64,000 nt of DNA from assembly GCF_900142085.1 (NCBI RefSeq), contig NZ_FQZQ01000002.1, positions 62,001 through 126,000 on the forward strand, given 5' to 3'. Positions within the stretch are counted from its first letter, which is position 1, and each line of letters opens with the position of its first letter. The notes beneath the pieces are model-generated. The model was not told the origin of the DNA. It did no database searches and saw only the letters and a program-made list of their open reading frames with translations. This document shows positions 35,244 to 44,330 of the stretch, piece after piece. The DNA is from Shimia gijangensis (lineage in GTDB: Bacteria; Pseudomonadota; Alphaproteobacteria; Rhodobacterales; Rhodobacteraceae). The position numbers and the translations under genes were made by a program.

Positions 35244-36547
35244 TACACAAATCGGTTGACGTAATTCTCCAGTATTTCCTGTCGGCCTGACTGAGGTTTT
35301 GGATCAACTTTGCCCGTGTGAACCTGCTCAAAAATCGAACCCAGATCACCTTGGAGCATGGCTTGAGCTTCGGGCGTGTCCCAGCCTGCGTAACGTGCTG
35401 CAAGCGCTTGGTCCAACCCACCATCTTCCAACATCGCTGCCGCAGCTTTGAGCCCACGCGCACAGATGTCCATGCCGCCAACATGCGCCGCCACAAGGTC
35501 TTCGGCGTCTAGTGATTGGCGTCTTAGTTTGGCGTCAAAATTGGTGCCGCCAGATGTGAACCCACCGTCCTTCAGGATGTGATAATAGGCCAGTGCAACT
35601 TCGGGTGTGTTGTTGGGGAACTGATCGGTGTCCCAACCCGACTGATAATCGTTGCGGTTCATGTCAATTGATCCAAGCACCCCAAGGGCCGTCGCCGCCG
35701 CAATCTCATGCTCGAACGAATGTCCGGCCAGAATGGCATGCCCCTGTTCAAGGTTCAGCTTGACCTCATTTTCGAGACCGTATTTCTGCAAAAACCCATA
35801 GCAAGTGGTCGCATCATAATCATATTGATGCTTAGACGGCTCCTGCGGTTTTGGCTCCACCAGAATAGCCCCTTTGAAGCCAATCTTGTGCTTGTAATCG
35901 ACCACCATGTTCAGGAAGCGACCCATATGATCCAGTTCCCGGCCCATGTCGGTATTAAGCAGGGTTTCATAGCCTTCGCGACCGCCCCACAGCACATAGT
36001 TCTCACCGTTTAACCGGTGGGTCGCATCCATGCAGGTTTTCACAGTGGCCGCAGAATAGGCAAAGACATCCGGGTCCGGATTGGTTGATGCACCAGACAT
36101 CCAGCGCCGGTGGCTGAACATATTGGCGGTCCCCCACAACAGACGGGTTTTGCGGGTCGACATTTTCTCTTCGAAATAGTCGATGATGGTTTCAAAATTG
36201 CGCAGCGAGGCGGCAAAACTGTCCCCTTCGGGCCGAATATCCGCGTCATGCCAGCAAAAATAGGGCTGTCCCAGAATGTCGAACAATTCAAAAGCGGCGT
36301 CTGCTTTGACTTTGGCGCGGCCAATCTCGTCCTGGGGGTGCCAGGGGCGCTCAAACGTTTGGCCACCAAAGGGATCCCCACCTTCCCAGGCAAAAGAATG
36401 CCAATAGGCGACCGCAAAGCGCAGATGGTCTTCCATGCGTTTGCCCATGACAACCTCGTCCGGGTTGTAGTGGCGAAACGCCAGCGGGGATGTGCTGTCC
36501 GGGCCTTCATAGGCAATTGGCGCCATACCTTGGAAAAAATCGGTCAT
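35243..36547 (-). CDS. xylA: Xylose isomerase
   Basis: A 434-residue class II xylose isomerase. [14 protein letters not shown] holds the catalytic His and Asp pair, [17 protein letters not shown] and [19 protein letters not shown] carry metal ligands, and [18 protein letters not shown] follows. It converts xylose to xylulose. Its ATG overlaps the xylB stop (ATGA). Confidence 0.95.
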   Translation of the reverse strand: MTDFFQGMAPIAYEGPDSTSPLAFRHYNPDEVVMGKRMEDHLRFAVAYWHSFAWEGGDPFGGQTFERPWHPQDEIGRAKVKADAAFELFDILGQPYFCWHDADIRPEGDSFAASLRNFETIIDYFEEKMSTRKTRLLWGTANMFSHRRWMSGASTNPDPDVFAYSAATVKTCMDATHRLNGENYVLWGGREGYETLLNTDMGRELDHMGRFLNMVVDYKHKIGFKGAILVEPKPQEPSKHQYDYDATTCYGFLQKYGLENEVKLNLEQGHAILAGHSFEHEIAAATALGVLGSIDMNRNDYQSGWDTDQFPNNTPEVALAYYHILKDGGFTSGGTNFDAKLRRQSLDAEDLVAAHVGGMDICARGLKAAAAMLEDGGLDQALAARYAGWDTPEAQAMLQGDLGSIFEQVHTGKVDPKPQSGRQEILENYVNRFV

Positions 36548-37998
36548 GAGGAAAGTCCTTTTAGGCTCGGATATAGGTTTCGATACACGGCATAGGCCTC
36601 TTGGTAGCGGCCTGTCAGTTCAGTACGGGGCATAATCGTCGTGGAAATCTGTGGCTTGGTCATCACCACCTCCGGGCTTTGGCCAGTGACACCACAGATG
36701 GCCAGACGGGCGGCCCCCAAAGCGGCGCCAAACTCGCCCTTTTCGGGCAGGTGCAGTGGGGTTTCCAGTACAGTCGCGACCAGCTCCAACCAATAGCGCG
36801 ATTGCGACCCGCCACCGATGGCAAACACACTGTCCAGCGACGCCCCGGTTGATTTCAATGCCTCAAGGCTGTCGCGCAAGGCAAAGCTTACGCCCTCGAT
36901 GACAGCCCGGGTGAGGTCAGCGTGATTACTCGAGATGTCCAGACCAATCAGGGCGCCGCGAATGGCGCTGTCATTATGTGGGGTGCGCTCACCAGACAGA
37001 TAGGGCAAGAAATGCACCGTTCCGGGGGCGCCCAACGTATCGCCCAGCAATGTCGTCAACTGCTCTGGGCTTTGTTGCAGGTTTCGCGACAGCCAGTTCA
37101 GGCTGTCGGTTGCTGCCAGTATGACCCCCATCTGGTACCATTTGCCGGGGACGGCATGACAAAACGTGTGCACCGCACTGGCCGGTTGCGGGGCAAAGTT
37201 GTCGCGTGCGGCCAGCAATACGCCAGATGTTCCAAGTGAAACAAAACCGTCGCCTTCGCTGAGCGCACCAATCCCGCAAGCGGCAGCAGCATTGTCTCCG
37301 GCGCCTGCTGCAACGGCGACATCCGACGGCAACCCAAGTTCCGATGCCAGATCAGATCGGATGACCCCGACAAGGTCAGTGCCTTCAAACAATCGCGGCA
37401 TCTGGTCTTGGCGCATGTCTCCGGCCGCAAGCAACGTTTTGGACCAGTCGCGTTTGCCAACATCAAGCCATGCGGTTCCGGCACTGTCGGACATGTCAGA
37501 CGTGAACGCACCCGTGAGCCAGAAGGTCAGATAATCTTTGGGCAGCAGAACTTTTGCGACTTTTGCAAAAATTTCCGGTTCATTTTCGGCAACCCAGGCC
37601 AGTTTGGGCGCTGTAAAGCCGGGAAACACGATATTTCCACTCAGATCTCGAACACTCTCAAAGCTATCCAGCTTTGCAGCCTGAACGGCGCTGCGTGTGT
37701 CATTCCACATAATGCAGGGGCGTAAAACGCAGGCATCTCTATCCAGCAACGTCGCACCGTGCATATGTCCCGAAATGCCCAAACCGCGTAGCTGGCCCAT
37801 CTGGCTGGGCATGCGATGACGAAGATCTCTCAGCACTTTTTGAGAGGCACTCACCCAGTCTTCGGGGTCTTGTTCGCTCCAACCAGAGTGCGCATGGGTC
37901 GTGTCGTACGATGCCTCAGACACGGCTATGGTCTGCTGGTCATCATCGACCAACAGGGCGCGCAAGCCCGATGTGCCCAGATCAAGTCCTATAAACAA
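36544..37998 (-). CDS. xylB: Xylulokinase
   Basis: A 484-residue FGGY kinase. It has the phosphate motif [17 protein letters not shown], the substrate motif HMHGATLLD, the [11 protein letters not shown] and GTSGVL ATP-site blocks, and the C-terminal [13 protein letters not shown]. It phosphorylates xylulose. The start is TTG 37998 with GGGGGA six bases upstream; no ATG fits. It is the first gene of xylB-xylA-galM-mauG and has the second operator copy over its putative promoter. Confidence 0.94.
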   Translation of the reverse strand: MFIGLDLGTSGLRALLVDDDQQTIAVSEASYDTTHAHSGWSEQDPEDWVSASQKVLRDLRHRMPSQMGQLRGLGISGHMHGATLLDRDACVLRPCIMWNDTRSAVQAAKLDSFESVRDLSGNIVFPGFTAPKLAWVAENEPEIFAKVAKVLLPKDYLTFWLTGAFTSDMSDSAGTAWLDVGKRDWSKTLLAAGDMRQDQMPRLFEGTDLVGVIRSDLASELGLPSDVAVAAGAGDNAAAACGIGALSEGDGFVSLGTSGVLLAARDNFAPQPASAVHTFCHAVPGKWYQMGVILAATDSLNWLSRNLQQSPEQLTTLLGDTLGAPGTVHFLPYLSGERTPHNDSAIRGALIGLDISSNHADLTRAVIEGVSFALRDSLEALKSTGASLDSVFAIGGGSQSRYWLELVATVLETPLHLPEKGEFGAALGAARLAICGVTGQSPEVVMTKPQISTTIMPRTELTGRYQEAYAVYRNLYPSLKGLSS

Positions 37999-38034
37999 TT
38001 TCGTTCCCCCAGCTGTGTATTCACAGGTGCTTCG

Positions 38035-38061
38035 GATTAAATTTTAGACACAAACTAAATA
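38035..38061. promoter_or_regulatory. Candidate xylose-regulon operator, copy 2 (xylB)
   Basis: GATTAAATTT, six bases, CAAACTAAATA: the same 27-bp pattern and spacing as at 30091-30117, differing mainly in the six central bases. It overlaps the -10 element and spacer of the putative xylB promoter, a typical repressor position. Confidence 0.7.
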
Positions 38062-38070
38062 GGAAATCAA
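38041..38070 (-). promoter_or_regulatory. Putative xylB operon promoter
   Basis: On the minus strand, TTGATT, an 18-base spacer and TAAAAT lie about 45-70 bp before the xylB start. The candidate operator covers the -10 box. Confidence 0.45.
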
Positions 38071-38094
38071 TCAAAGGATATCGTGGGCCGTCAT

Positions 38095-38158
38095 AAAAAC
38101 CCAAATTGCTTTTCATGCGGCATGTCCTGAGATTTGCGCAAAATCACAGTTTTGGGTT
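38095..38158 (-). terminator. Possible terminator after the lacI-type gene
   Basis: On the minus strand, AACCCAAA and TTTGGGTTTTT are complementary across a long loop, and the second arm ends in a T-run. It would separate the lacI-type gene from xylB. The loop of more than 40 bases makes it uncertain. Confidence 0.3.
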
Positions 38159-38175
38159 TGTTTTCAGGGGGGCGT

Positions 38176-39180
38176 TCAGAGCGACGCGCCGAAGGATACC
38201 ACGGGATGAAGCTCAACAACAGTATCAGGCCGGGTCTCGTCTGATTGCTGGTTCGCAAGAATGATTTCGGATGCTTTGAGCCCAATTTCGAATCTGTGGG
38301 CGTCTGTTGTGGCCAGCTCAATCGGCAGACCGCGCAGCAGCTCCAGATTGTTAAATCCGCACAAGGCGATGTCGCCGGGCACCGAGAGACCGTTGCTAAG
38401 GCAATGCATCATTCCGCCGACAGCCATCAGGTCACTCGAATAATAGATGCATTCAATGTCGGGTGTCCGCGCCAACATCGTTTCCGTCAGCTCGCGACCG
38501 GTTTCGATCGACGATTGCCCGGAGTACCGTTCGAGATCTGCAACCTCGAGGCCGTTGGCCTGCAGATAATCCTGAAATCCTGTAAGCCGTTTGTTCGCGC
38601 GATAATCCTGCTCCATCTTGGTGCCGATAAAGCCAATCTTGCGATACCCTTTGCCCAGTATTGTGGCGGCCATTCCGCGGCCTGCCGAAAAATGAGAAAT
38701 GCCAACGCAATGTGCGACCGGGTCGCCGTCAACGTCCATAATCTCGACCACGGGGCAGGCGGCTGCAGCCAGCATTGCTCGGGCGGCGTCAGTGTGCTCC
38801 AACCCTGCCACAATAACACCAGAGGGACGCCAGCTCAGCATTTCGCGAATGACCTCTTCCTCTTCATTCAGATCATAACCTGTCACGCCGATCACCGGCT
38901 TCAAAGGGCCTGACGATAGCCCTTTGGTGATCCCTGATAAGACTTCGGGGAACACGAAACTGCTAAGAGAAGGGACAACCACGCCAACAAGTCTGACCGA
39001 TTGTGAGGCCAGTGACCCCGCGATCCGATTGGGTACATACCCCAGTTCAGTCGCAATTTTCTGTATCTTTGCACGCGTTGCCTTGGCGACATCCGGGGCG
39101 TCGCGCAATGCCCGGCTCGCGGTCATTTCACTGACACCGGCCAATCGCGCGATATCTTTCAACACAAGGGGTTTGGTCAT
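38176..39180 (-). CDS. LacI family transcriptional regulator
   Basis: About 334 residues. The N-terminal LacI helix-turn-helix is LKDIARLAGVSEMTASRAL with the hinge PNRIAGSLAS, followed by a sugar-binding domain (GVVVPSLSSFVFPEV; CGFNNLELLRGLPIELATT). The wording is near GntR/gluconate-type members. ATG 39180 has AGGA ten bases upstream; ATG 39198 is an alternative. It sits between xylB and gap and is divergent from gap, so either could be a target. Confidence 0.87.
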   Translation of the reverse strand: MTKPLVLKDIARLAGVSEMTASRALRDAPDVAKATRAKIQKIATELGYVPNRIAGSLASQSVRLVGVVVPSLSSFVFPEVLSGITKGLSSGPLKPVIGVTGYDLNEEEEVIREMLSWRPSGVIVAGLEHTDAARAMLAAAACPVVEIMDVDGDPVAHCVGISHFSAGRGMAATILGKGYRKIGFIGTKMEQDYRANKRLTGFQDYLQANGLEVADLERYSGQSSIETGRELTETMLARTPDIECIYYSSDLMAVGGMMHCLSNGLSVPGDIALCGFNNLELLRGLPIELATTDAHRFEIGLKASEIILANQQSDETRPDTVVELHPVVSFGASL

Positions 39181-39282
39181 GGCTTGATCGTCCTGCACAT
39201 AAGCCCGCGCTTCAAGCGATTTTCACACCCATTTCAAACAATTCTTCGCGCGGGTTGAAAAATCGGATGAATGACTCTATGA

Positions 39283-39290
39283 TAGCGCTA
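39283..39290. promoter_or_regulatory. LacI-type operator candidate upstream of gap
   Basis: TAGCGCTA is a perfect central palindrome in the context TGATAGCGCTAACG, similar to operators of several LacI-family sugar regulators. It lies in the divergent lacI/gap region, 72 bp before the gap start. Confidence 0.55.
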
Positions 39291-39361
39291 ACGGTGGCGA
39301 TACCAAAATGTCAGCCACACTAGGGAATTGATCTTGTGGCGGGTTAGGCGGAGATAAGAAA

Positions 39362-40393
39362 ATGACACTTAAAATTGCAATTAATGGATTCGGACGGATC
39401 GGTCGCGGCGTTTTGCGCGCTTTGCTCGAAAGCGGCGCGAACGACATCGAAGTGGTGGCGATCAATGATCTGGCGCCAGCCGAAACAATCGCGCATCTTC
39501 TGAAATACGACAGTGTTCATGGCCGTCTTAAATGTTCTGTTAAGGTTGCCGGAGACAGTCTTCAGGTTGCTGGCAAGACCATTCGTCTTACGGCCATCCG
39601 GGAACCCGAAAATTTGCCATGGGGTGACGTGGACATTGCCTATGAATGCACAGGCCTTTTTACCACCCGTGAAAAGGCAGCTTTGCATCTGAAAAACGGA
39701 TCGAAACGGGTTTTGATTTCTGCACCCGGTCAGGATGTGGACCGCACTGTGGTTTTTGGGGTGAATGACGCCGATCTCACAGCGGATGATCACATCGTGT
39801 CCAATGCCTCCTGTACGACCAACTGTCTGGCCCCGGTGGCTTTGGTTCTGGATCGCGCGTTTGGGATTAAGACCGGCTATATGACGACGATTCACTCATT
39901 TACTGGGGATCAGCCCAGCCATGACACCAGCCACCGCGATCCTTACCGGGCGCGGGCGGCATCCCTGTCGATGATCCCGACATCAACCGGCGCAGCCCGG
40001 GCAATCTCACTTGTGTTGCCACAGTTGGCAGGCCGTCTCGAAGGCTCTGCAATTCGCGTGCCCACGCCCAATGTGTCTTTGGTTGATCTTAGCTTTGTGC
40101 CGGAAAAACAGGTGACAACTGCGCAAATCAACGCCGCGATTGCGCAAGCCGCCCAAGGTGAATTGGCTGGCGTTCTGGCCTATGAAGAAGACCCGATGGT
40201 GTCGATTGATTTCAACCACGACCCGCATTCGTCCTGTTTTGCCGCCGCACAGACAACGGTGACAAAGGATGGTCTGGTGCGTGTGGTCAGCTGGTATGAC
40301 AACGAGTGGGGGTTTTCCAACCGGATGATCGACACAGGCCGACGGATTGGCGAGCTTCTCTCACTGGCGCAGCCGATGAAATTGGCGAGCTAA
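39362..40393 (+). CDS. gap: Glyceraldehyde-3-phosphate dehydrogenase, type I
   Basis: A 343-residue GAPDH. It has the NAD-binding start IAINGFGRIGRGVLRA, the catalytic Cys151 in SNASCTTNC, the HSFTGDQ region with the catalytic His and the C-terminal SWYDNEWGFSNRM. It oxidises glyceraldehyde 3-phosphate in glycolysis or works in reverse. Control by the divergent LacI-type regulator would tie triose metabolism to sugar supply. This may be a second, sugar-specific GAPDH, since roseobacters often carry more than one. Confidence 0.93.
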   Translation: MTLKIAINGFGRIGRGVLRALLESGANDIEVVAINDLAPAETIAHLLKYDSVHGRLKCSVKVAGDSLQVAGKTIRLTAIREPENLPWGDVDIAYECTGLFTTREKAALHLKNGSKRVLISAPGQDVDRTVVFGVNDADLTADDHIVSNASCTTNCLAPVALVLDRAFGIKTGYMTTIHSFTGDQPSHDTSHRDPYRARAASLSMIPTSTGAARAISLVLPQLAGRLEGSAIRVPTPNVSLVDLSFVPEKQVTTAQINAAIAQAAQGELAGVLAYEEDPMVSIDFNHDPHSSCFAAAQTTVTKDGLVRVVSWYDNEWGFSNRMIDTGRRIGELLSLAQPMKLAS

Positions 40394-40529
40394 CGTTTCT
40401 GGACTGCGACGGATTGGCCAAAAGCGCGGCTGGCCTTTGACAAGTCGTGCAATGCGCGTCTTGATGCGGCGCAATTGGCGGTGACTTCTGTGGTTTCGCC
40501 AACTCTGTTGGCAGCTTACGAGGCACATC

Positions 40530-41015
40530 ATGTCAGATCGTTTTGCAACCCGTCCCGGCGAGGTCGAACTGGGATTTGATCCCGCCGAACGTCAGGACGC
40601 CTTGGTGCGTTTCATTGGTAAGCTGCGCACACCATGGTCCGAAGGCAATTGCCCCAAGAACGTCCGGGCGGCCCGTGAAAGCGGTCAATCCGCACGGATC
40701 GAGCTTGAACCGGATTTCGCCCCCGGCCTTGAGGGGGTAGAGGTTGGGCAGGGTGTGATCCTGATTTACTGGATGAACCACGCGCGTCGTGATCTGATCC
40801 GGCAGGCCCCGCGGCACGTAGAAGGCACTCGGGGTACTTTTGCTCTGCGCTCGCCTGTTCGCCCGAATCCTCTGGCCATGTCGGCCGTGCGGATTACCGG
40901 CATCGACATGGAAAATGGCGTCGTGGAAATTGACGCCATTGATTGTTTTGATGGCACGCCGCTTGTCGATATCAAACCATGGATTCCAACCGTTGATATG
41001 CCCGCCGAGGTCTAA
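40530..41015 (+). CDS. trmO: tRNA (N6-threonylcarbamoyladenosine-N6)-methyltransferase TrmO
   Basis: A 161-residue protein of the TrmO/YaeB (UPF0066) family, with the motifs LEGVEVGQGVILIYWMNHARRD, GTFALRSPVRPNPLAMSAVRI and DCFDGTPLVDIKPW. It methylates t6A37 of threonine tRNA using S-adenosylmethionine. It lies 137 bp after gap and its stop overlaps the convergent stress-protein gene by four bases. Confidence 0.9.
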   Translation: MSDRFATRPGEVELGFDPAERQDALVRFIGKLRTPWSEGNCPKNVRAARESGQSARIELEPDFAPGLEGVEVGQGVILIYWMNHARRDLIRQAPRHVEGTRGTFALRSPVRPNPLAMSAVRITGIDMENGVVEIDAIDCFDGTPLVDIKPWIPTVDMPAEV

Positions 41016-41845
41016 AGCCGGGGCAAAGGTGAAATCAGCAGGTCCACAGGTGGCTGACGGACCAGTTCAGCTGCAAAGCCACCCAGCCGACGAATGGCGA
41101 AACCCGAACGGGTGTGGGCGCCAATTGCCAACAGGTCGGGTTTCAACTCCGACAATTTTTCTTCCATCATAAACCGCACCGACCCAGTGACGATCTTAGG
41201 CTTGGGTGTCCCTTCGGGAAGCGTGACTGCCGCCATCCATTGGTCCCGCATCTTGCTGGCGTCTTGCGTCGCAGCGCGGGCCATGTCGGTATCGTCCGCC
41301 CCTCCGGTTAAGCCCGCAAAAGGGACGTGAAGGGCGTGAAAGGCCGTGACATCTGCCACAGGGGCCAGCTGTTTCACAGTGTGAATGGCCGCGGCGCAGG
41401 CGGGTGAAAAACTGATTGGGATCAGAACATTTCGGTAAGGTGCATCCGGCGCGTCCGTCACAAGAAGCACCGGTACCATGCTTGAAGCGACCAGACGTTC
41501 CATTGTGGTCTCACGCAACCCATCAAGGAAAATCCGGGGGCGGTGTAACCCCAGAACCATCAGGTCAGCTTCGTGCAACGAAGCAAACCGCGTCAACATC
41601 TCAATTGTTTCACCACGCAAAACAGTCACTTCGGTATCTGCATCCGGAGCCTTGCCATCCAAAAGGCTAAGCAAACGCTCGGAAATACTGTCCGCAAGAT
41701 TGTTAGAGATTTCCACAGGAAGGGCATCGTCCACGACCGACACAACATGACACTTGGCCTTTTGCTCAGAAGCAATGCGCAAAGCCCGTTCAATCGCCCG
41801 GTCCGAACGTTCGGAAAGGTCGGTTGCAACAAGAATGGTATCCAT
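41012..41845 (-). CDS. Universal stress protein, two-domain
   Basis: About 277 residues with two tandem UspA domains. The first starts TILVATDLSERSDRAIERAL with ATP-site remnants ADLMVLGLHR, and the second starts YRNVLIPISFSPACAAAIHT and ends DLLAIGAHTRSGFAIRRLGG. ATG 41845 has GGGAGG at good spacing; the longer open frame to 41938 is unlike the family. Role: general stress tolerance, partner unknown. Confidence 0.88.
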   Translation of the reverse strand: MDTILVATDLSERSDRAIERALRIASEQKAKCHVVSVVDDALPVEISNNLADSISERLLSLLDGKAPDADTEVTVLRGETIEMLTRFASLHEADLMVLGLHRPRIFLDGLRETTMERLVASSMVPVLLVTDAPDAPYRNVLIPISFSPACAAAIHTVKQLAPVADVTAFHALHVPFAGLTGGADDTDMARAATQDASKMRDQWMAAVTLPEGTPKPKIVTGSVRFMMEEKLSELKPDLLAIGAHTRSGFAIRRLGGFAAELVRQPPVDLLISPLPRL

Positions 41846-42099
41846 GAAATCCTCCCAATGACAGGCGATGCTGCCTGCTCTTTCAAAGATAGGGAGGCAG
41901 GATGAAAATAAAACGACGCCATTGCGAAAATCGCCCATCTGCGACGCCTTGCCTTATGCTGGATCACCCTCAATACCTTTGGGCGCACTGTGCGGATGAA
42001 TTCCGTACCCGTATCACGTCAGCCGGGTTTCAAGTCCAAAAACTGTCGCTGGCTGATGCATTCGGTTGACGGCGGGGGTGGGGTCGTCACAATGGCTGC
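41846..42099. other. Divergent intergenic region with no recognised gene
   Basis: 254 bp between the stress-protein gene (minus) and the CoA-transferase gene (plus). No coding pattern, convincing palindrome or RNA gene was seen; it must carry both promoters. Confidence 0.5.
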
Positions 42100-44019
42100 A
42101 TGAAACGTAAAGTTGTCTCTTCCGCCGAAGCTGCTGCCCTTGTTCAGGACGGCGATACCATCACCACATCTGGCTTTGTCGGCATTGGCGTGCCGGACGA
42201 ATTGCTGGCAGCGGTCGAAGCCCGTTTTCTCGACACCGGGCATCCGCGTGATCTGTCGTTGGTGTTCGCGGCGGGGCAAGGTGACGGCAAGGATCGGGGT
42301 CTCAACCGACTGGGTCACGAAGGTCTGCTGAAAAAGGTTGTGGGCGGCCATTGGGGATTGATCCCCAAGGTGGCGAAACTGGCAACGACAGGCAAAATCC
42401 AAGGGTGGAATCTGCCACAGGGCTGCATCAGCCAGCTTTTCCGCGACATCGCAGCGGGCAAACCGGGGATGCTGTCCAAGGTCGGGCTCGAGACTTTTGT
42501 TGATCCTCGTCAGGGGGGAGGCGCGGTGAACGACATCAGCACCGACGCTCAGGTTGAACTCACACAGATCAATGGCGAAGACATGCTGTTCTATCCGGCG
42601 CAAAAGCTGACAGTTGCGCTGTTGCGCGGCACAACGGCGGATGAGGCAGGCAATGTCACCATGGAGCGTGAGGCTCTGACCATTGACAATCTGGCGCAGG
42701 CAATGGCCGTCAAAAATGCAGGCGGCGTGGTGATTGTACAGGTCGAACGCATTGCGCGGGCCCATACCTTGCCCGCTCGTGATGTGCAGATTCCCGGTAT
42801 TCTGGTTGATGCAGTGGTGGTCGCCAAACCTGAAAACCACCTGCAAACCTATCGCACAACGTTCAGTCACGCCTTTACCAATCGCGTGCGCCCACCCGAA
42901 GGCGAAATGCCCGCGATGGCGCTGGATGCCCGCAAAGTGATTGCGCGGCGCTGCGCGTTTGAATTGCCGGTGAACGGCGTGGTTAACCTTGGTATTGGCA
43001 TGCCCGAAGGTGTGGCCTCGGTCGGTGCCGAAGAGGGGCTGTTGGATCACATGACACTGACGGCGGAACCCGGCGTGATCGGCGGGCAACCGGCCTCGGG
43101 TCTGGATTTTGGCGCGGCCGTCAATACCGATGCGGTGATCCCGCAAAACAACCAGTTTGATTTCTACGATGGCGGCGGGTTGGATATGGCCTGCTTGGGG
43201 CTGGCGCAGGCTGACGCCACTGGCAACGTCAATGTCTCACGATTTGGCCCCCGATTGGCCGGAGCCGGTGGGTTTATCAACATTTCGCAAAATGCCCGCC
43301 GTGTGGTTTTTGCAGGTACGTTCACCACTTCGGGGCTTGATGTATCGGTGCACGATGGCGCGATCTACATCGTAAGAGAAGGGTCTGCCCGTAAGTTCCT
43401 GACGGCAGTTGAACAGATTACCTTTTCCGGCGCCCGCGCGGCCCGTTTGGGCCAGCCCGTTTTGTATGTCACGGAACGCTGCGTGTTCGAACTATCACCC
43501 AAGGGATTGAAGCTTGTTGAGATTGCGCCGGGTGTGGACGTGGACCGCGATATCCTTGCCCGGATGGACACACCGCCGCTGATCGACGAGTTGCGTGAAA
43601 TGGATGCGCGCATTTTCTGTGACAAAGAAATGGGCCTGCGCACCGATCTGTTGCATCTTGATTTGCCCGACAGGATTGCCGTGGACACCGAGACCGGGCA
43701 ATTGTTCCTGAACTTTGAGAAAATGCGCGTGCGCACCGAAGCCGAAGTGGATCGCATTGGACAATTGGTCAGCCAGACCTGTTCGCCGCTGGGCGTGCGG
43801 GTTGATGTTGTGGTGAACTATGATGGGTTTCAGATCGACGAGGCCCTCGAGGCGGATTGGGCGCGAATGGTCGCCGGGCTAACAGAACAATTCTATAACA
43901 ATGTCAGCCGCTACTCAGGATCCGCCTTTATGCGCATGAAGCTGCACAAAGTATTCTCGGACGCACGAACCCATATTTTCGAAACCGCAGATCAGGCGCG
44001 GTCTTTCCTGGATACGTAG
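42100..44019 (+). CDS. Fused acyl-CoA:acetate/3-ketoacid CoA-transferase with C-terminal extension
   Basis: A 639-residue protein in which the alpha-type half (VSSAEAAALVQDGDTITTSGFVGIGVPDELL) and the beta-type half (PVNGVVNLGIGMPEGVAS) are joined, as in YdiF/propionate CoA-transferases. The likely catalytic Glu lies in LTAEPGVIGG. After about residue 530 there is a roughly 105-residue extension (DLPDRIAVDTETGQLFL to the end) beyond the usual fused enzyme. It moves CoA between short acids. A suitable start context is present at ATG 42100 but no strong ribosome site. It stands alone. Confidence 0.87.
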   Translation: MKRKVVSSAEAAALVQDGDTITTSGFVGIGVPDELLAAVEARFLDTGHPRDLSLVFAAGQGDGKDRGLNRLGHEGLLKKVVGGHWGLIPKVAKLATTGKIQGWNLPQGCISQLFRDIAAGKPGMLSKVGLETFVDPRQGGGAVNDISTDAQVELTQINGEDMLFYPAQKLTVALLRGTTADEAGNVTMEREALTIDNLAQAMAVKNAGGVVIVQVERIARAHTLPARDVQIPGILVDAVVVAKPENHLQTYRTTFSHAFTNRVRPPEGEMPAMALDARKVIARRCAFELPVNGVVNLGIGMPEGVASVGAEEGLLDHMTLTAEPGVIGGQPASGLDFGAAVNTDAVIPQNNQFDFYDGGGLDMACLGLAQADATGNVNVSRFGPRLAGAGGFINISQNARRVVFAGTFTTSGLDVSVHDGAIYIVREGSARKFLTAVEQITFSGARAARLGQPVLYVTERCVFELSPKGLKLVEIAPGVDVDRDILARMDTPPLIDELREMDARIFCDKEMGLRTDLLHLDLPDRIAVDTETGQLFLNFEKMRVRTEAEVDRIGQLVSQTCSPLGVRVDVVVNYDGFQIDEALEADWARMVAGLTEQFYNNVSRYSGSAFMRMKLHKVFSDARTHIFETADQARSFLDT

Positions 44020-44078
44020 TGATCTGATTTGGGAAAGTGGCAGTGGACGCAGCCCTGAGCTAGCGGGTCTCAGCGTAA

Positions 44079-44170
44079 AATTCCCTGCAATGCGATAACA
44101 GGGAGTTTTTCGCCCGAACAGAAAAATGAAATCTCGTAACAGGGAATTTGAAATGCCTTCAGGGAATTCT
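44079..44170. repeat. Cluster of CAGGGAATT-type short repeats
   Basis: AATTCCCTG at 44079-44087 (inverted), ACAGGGAGTT near 44099, ACAGGGAATTT near 44139 and TTCAGGGAATTC near 44158 lie within about 90 bp downstream of the CoA-transferase gene. The repeated, mixed-orientation core suggests a mobile-element remnant or protein-binding array. Confidence 0.5.
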
Positions 44171-44278
44171 GTAGTTGAGAGAGTTTTGTCGTATGTTTTG
44201 GTCTTATCGGCAATTCACGGCGACGGGGTGTGGCAATAACAAGCCTTTCACCTTCACGCGATCCGGAGGTGATGATGT

Positions 44279-44326
44279 AAGGTCACCGGGCGTTAGTGTG
44301 TCTGGCGCCCGGTGACCTTGGTTTTT
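44279..44326 (+). terminator. Strong orphan terminator
   Basis: A 14-bp perfect stem (AAGGTCACCGGGCG with its complement), a 13-base loop and, after two G residues, TTTTT. It is 260 bp beyond the CoA-transferase stop, so it may end a separate short transcript. Just before it is GGAGGTGATGATGTAA, a ribosome site followed by ATG ATG TAA. Confidence 0.75.
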
Positions 44327-44330
44327 AAGG

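Noticed and set aside
40394-40575. Open frame continuing after the gap stop codon, with residues such as AQLAVTSVVSPTLLAAYEAHH
   Set aside because: No proper start or ribosome site, no family recognised, and it runs into trmO in another frame. It may be a relic but cannot be supported.
42019-43146. Long open frame (375 codons) on the minus strand opposite the CoA-transferase gene
   Set aside because: It mirrors the codon bias of the real gene, has a His/Arg/Gln-rich sequence with no recognisable domain, and runs past the start of the sense gene.
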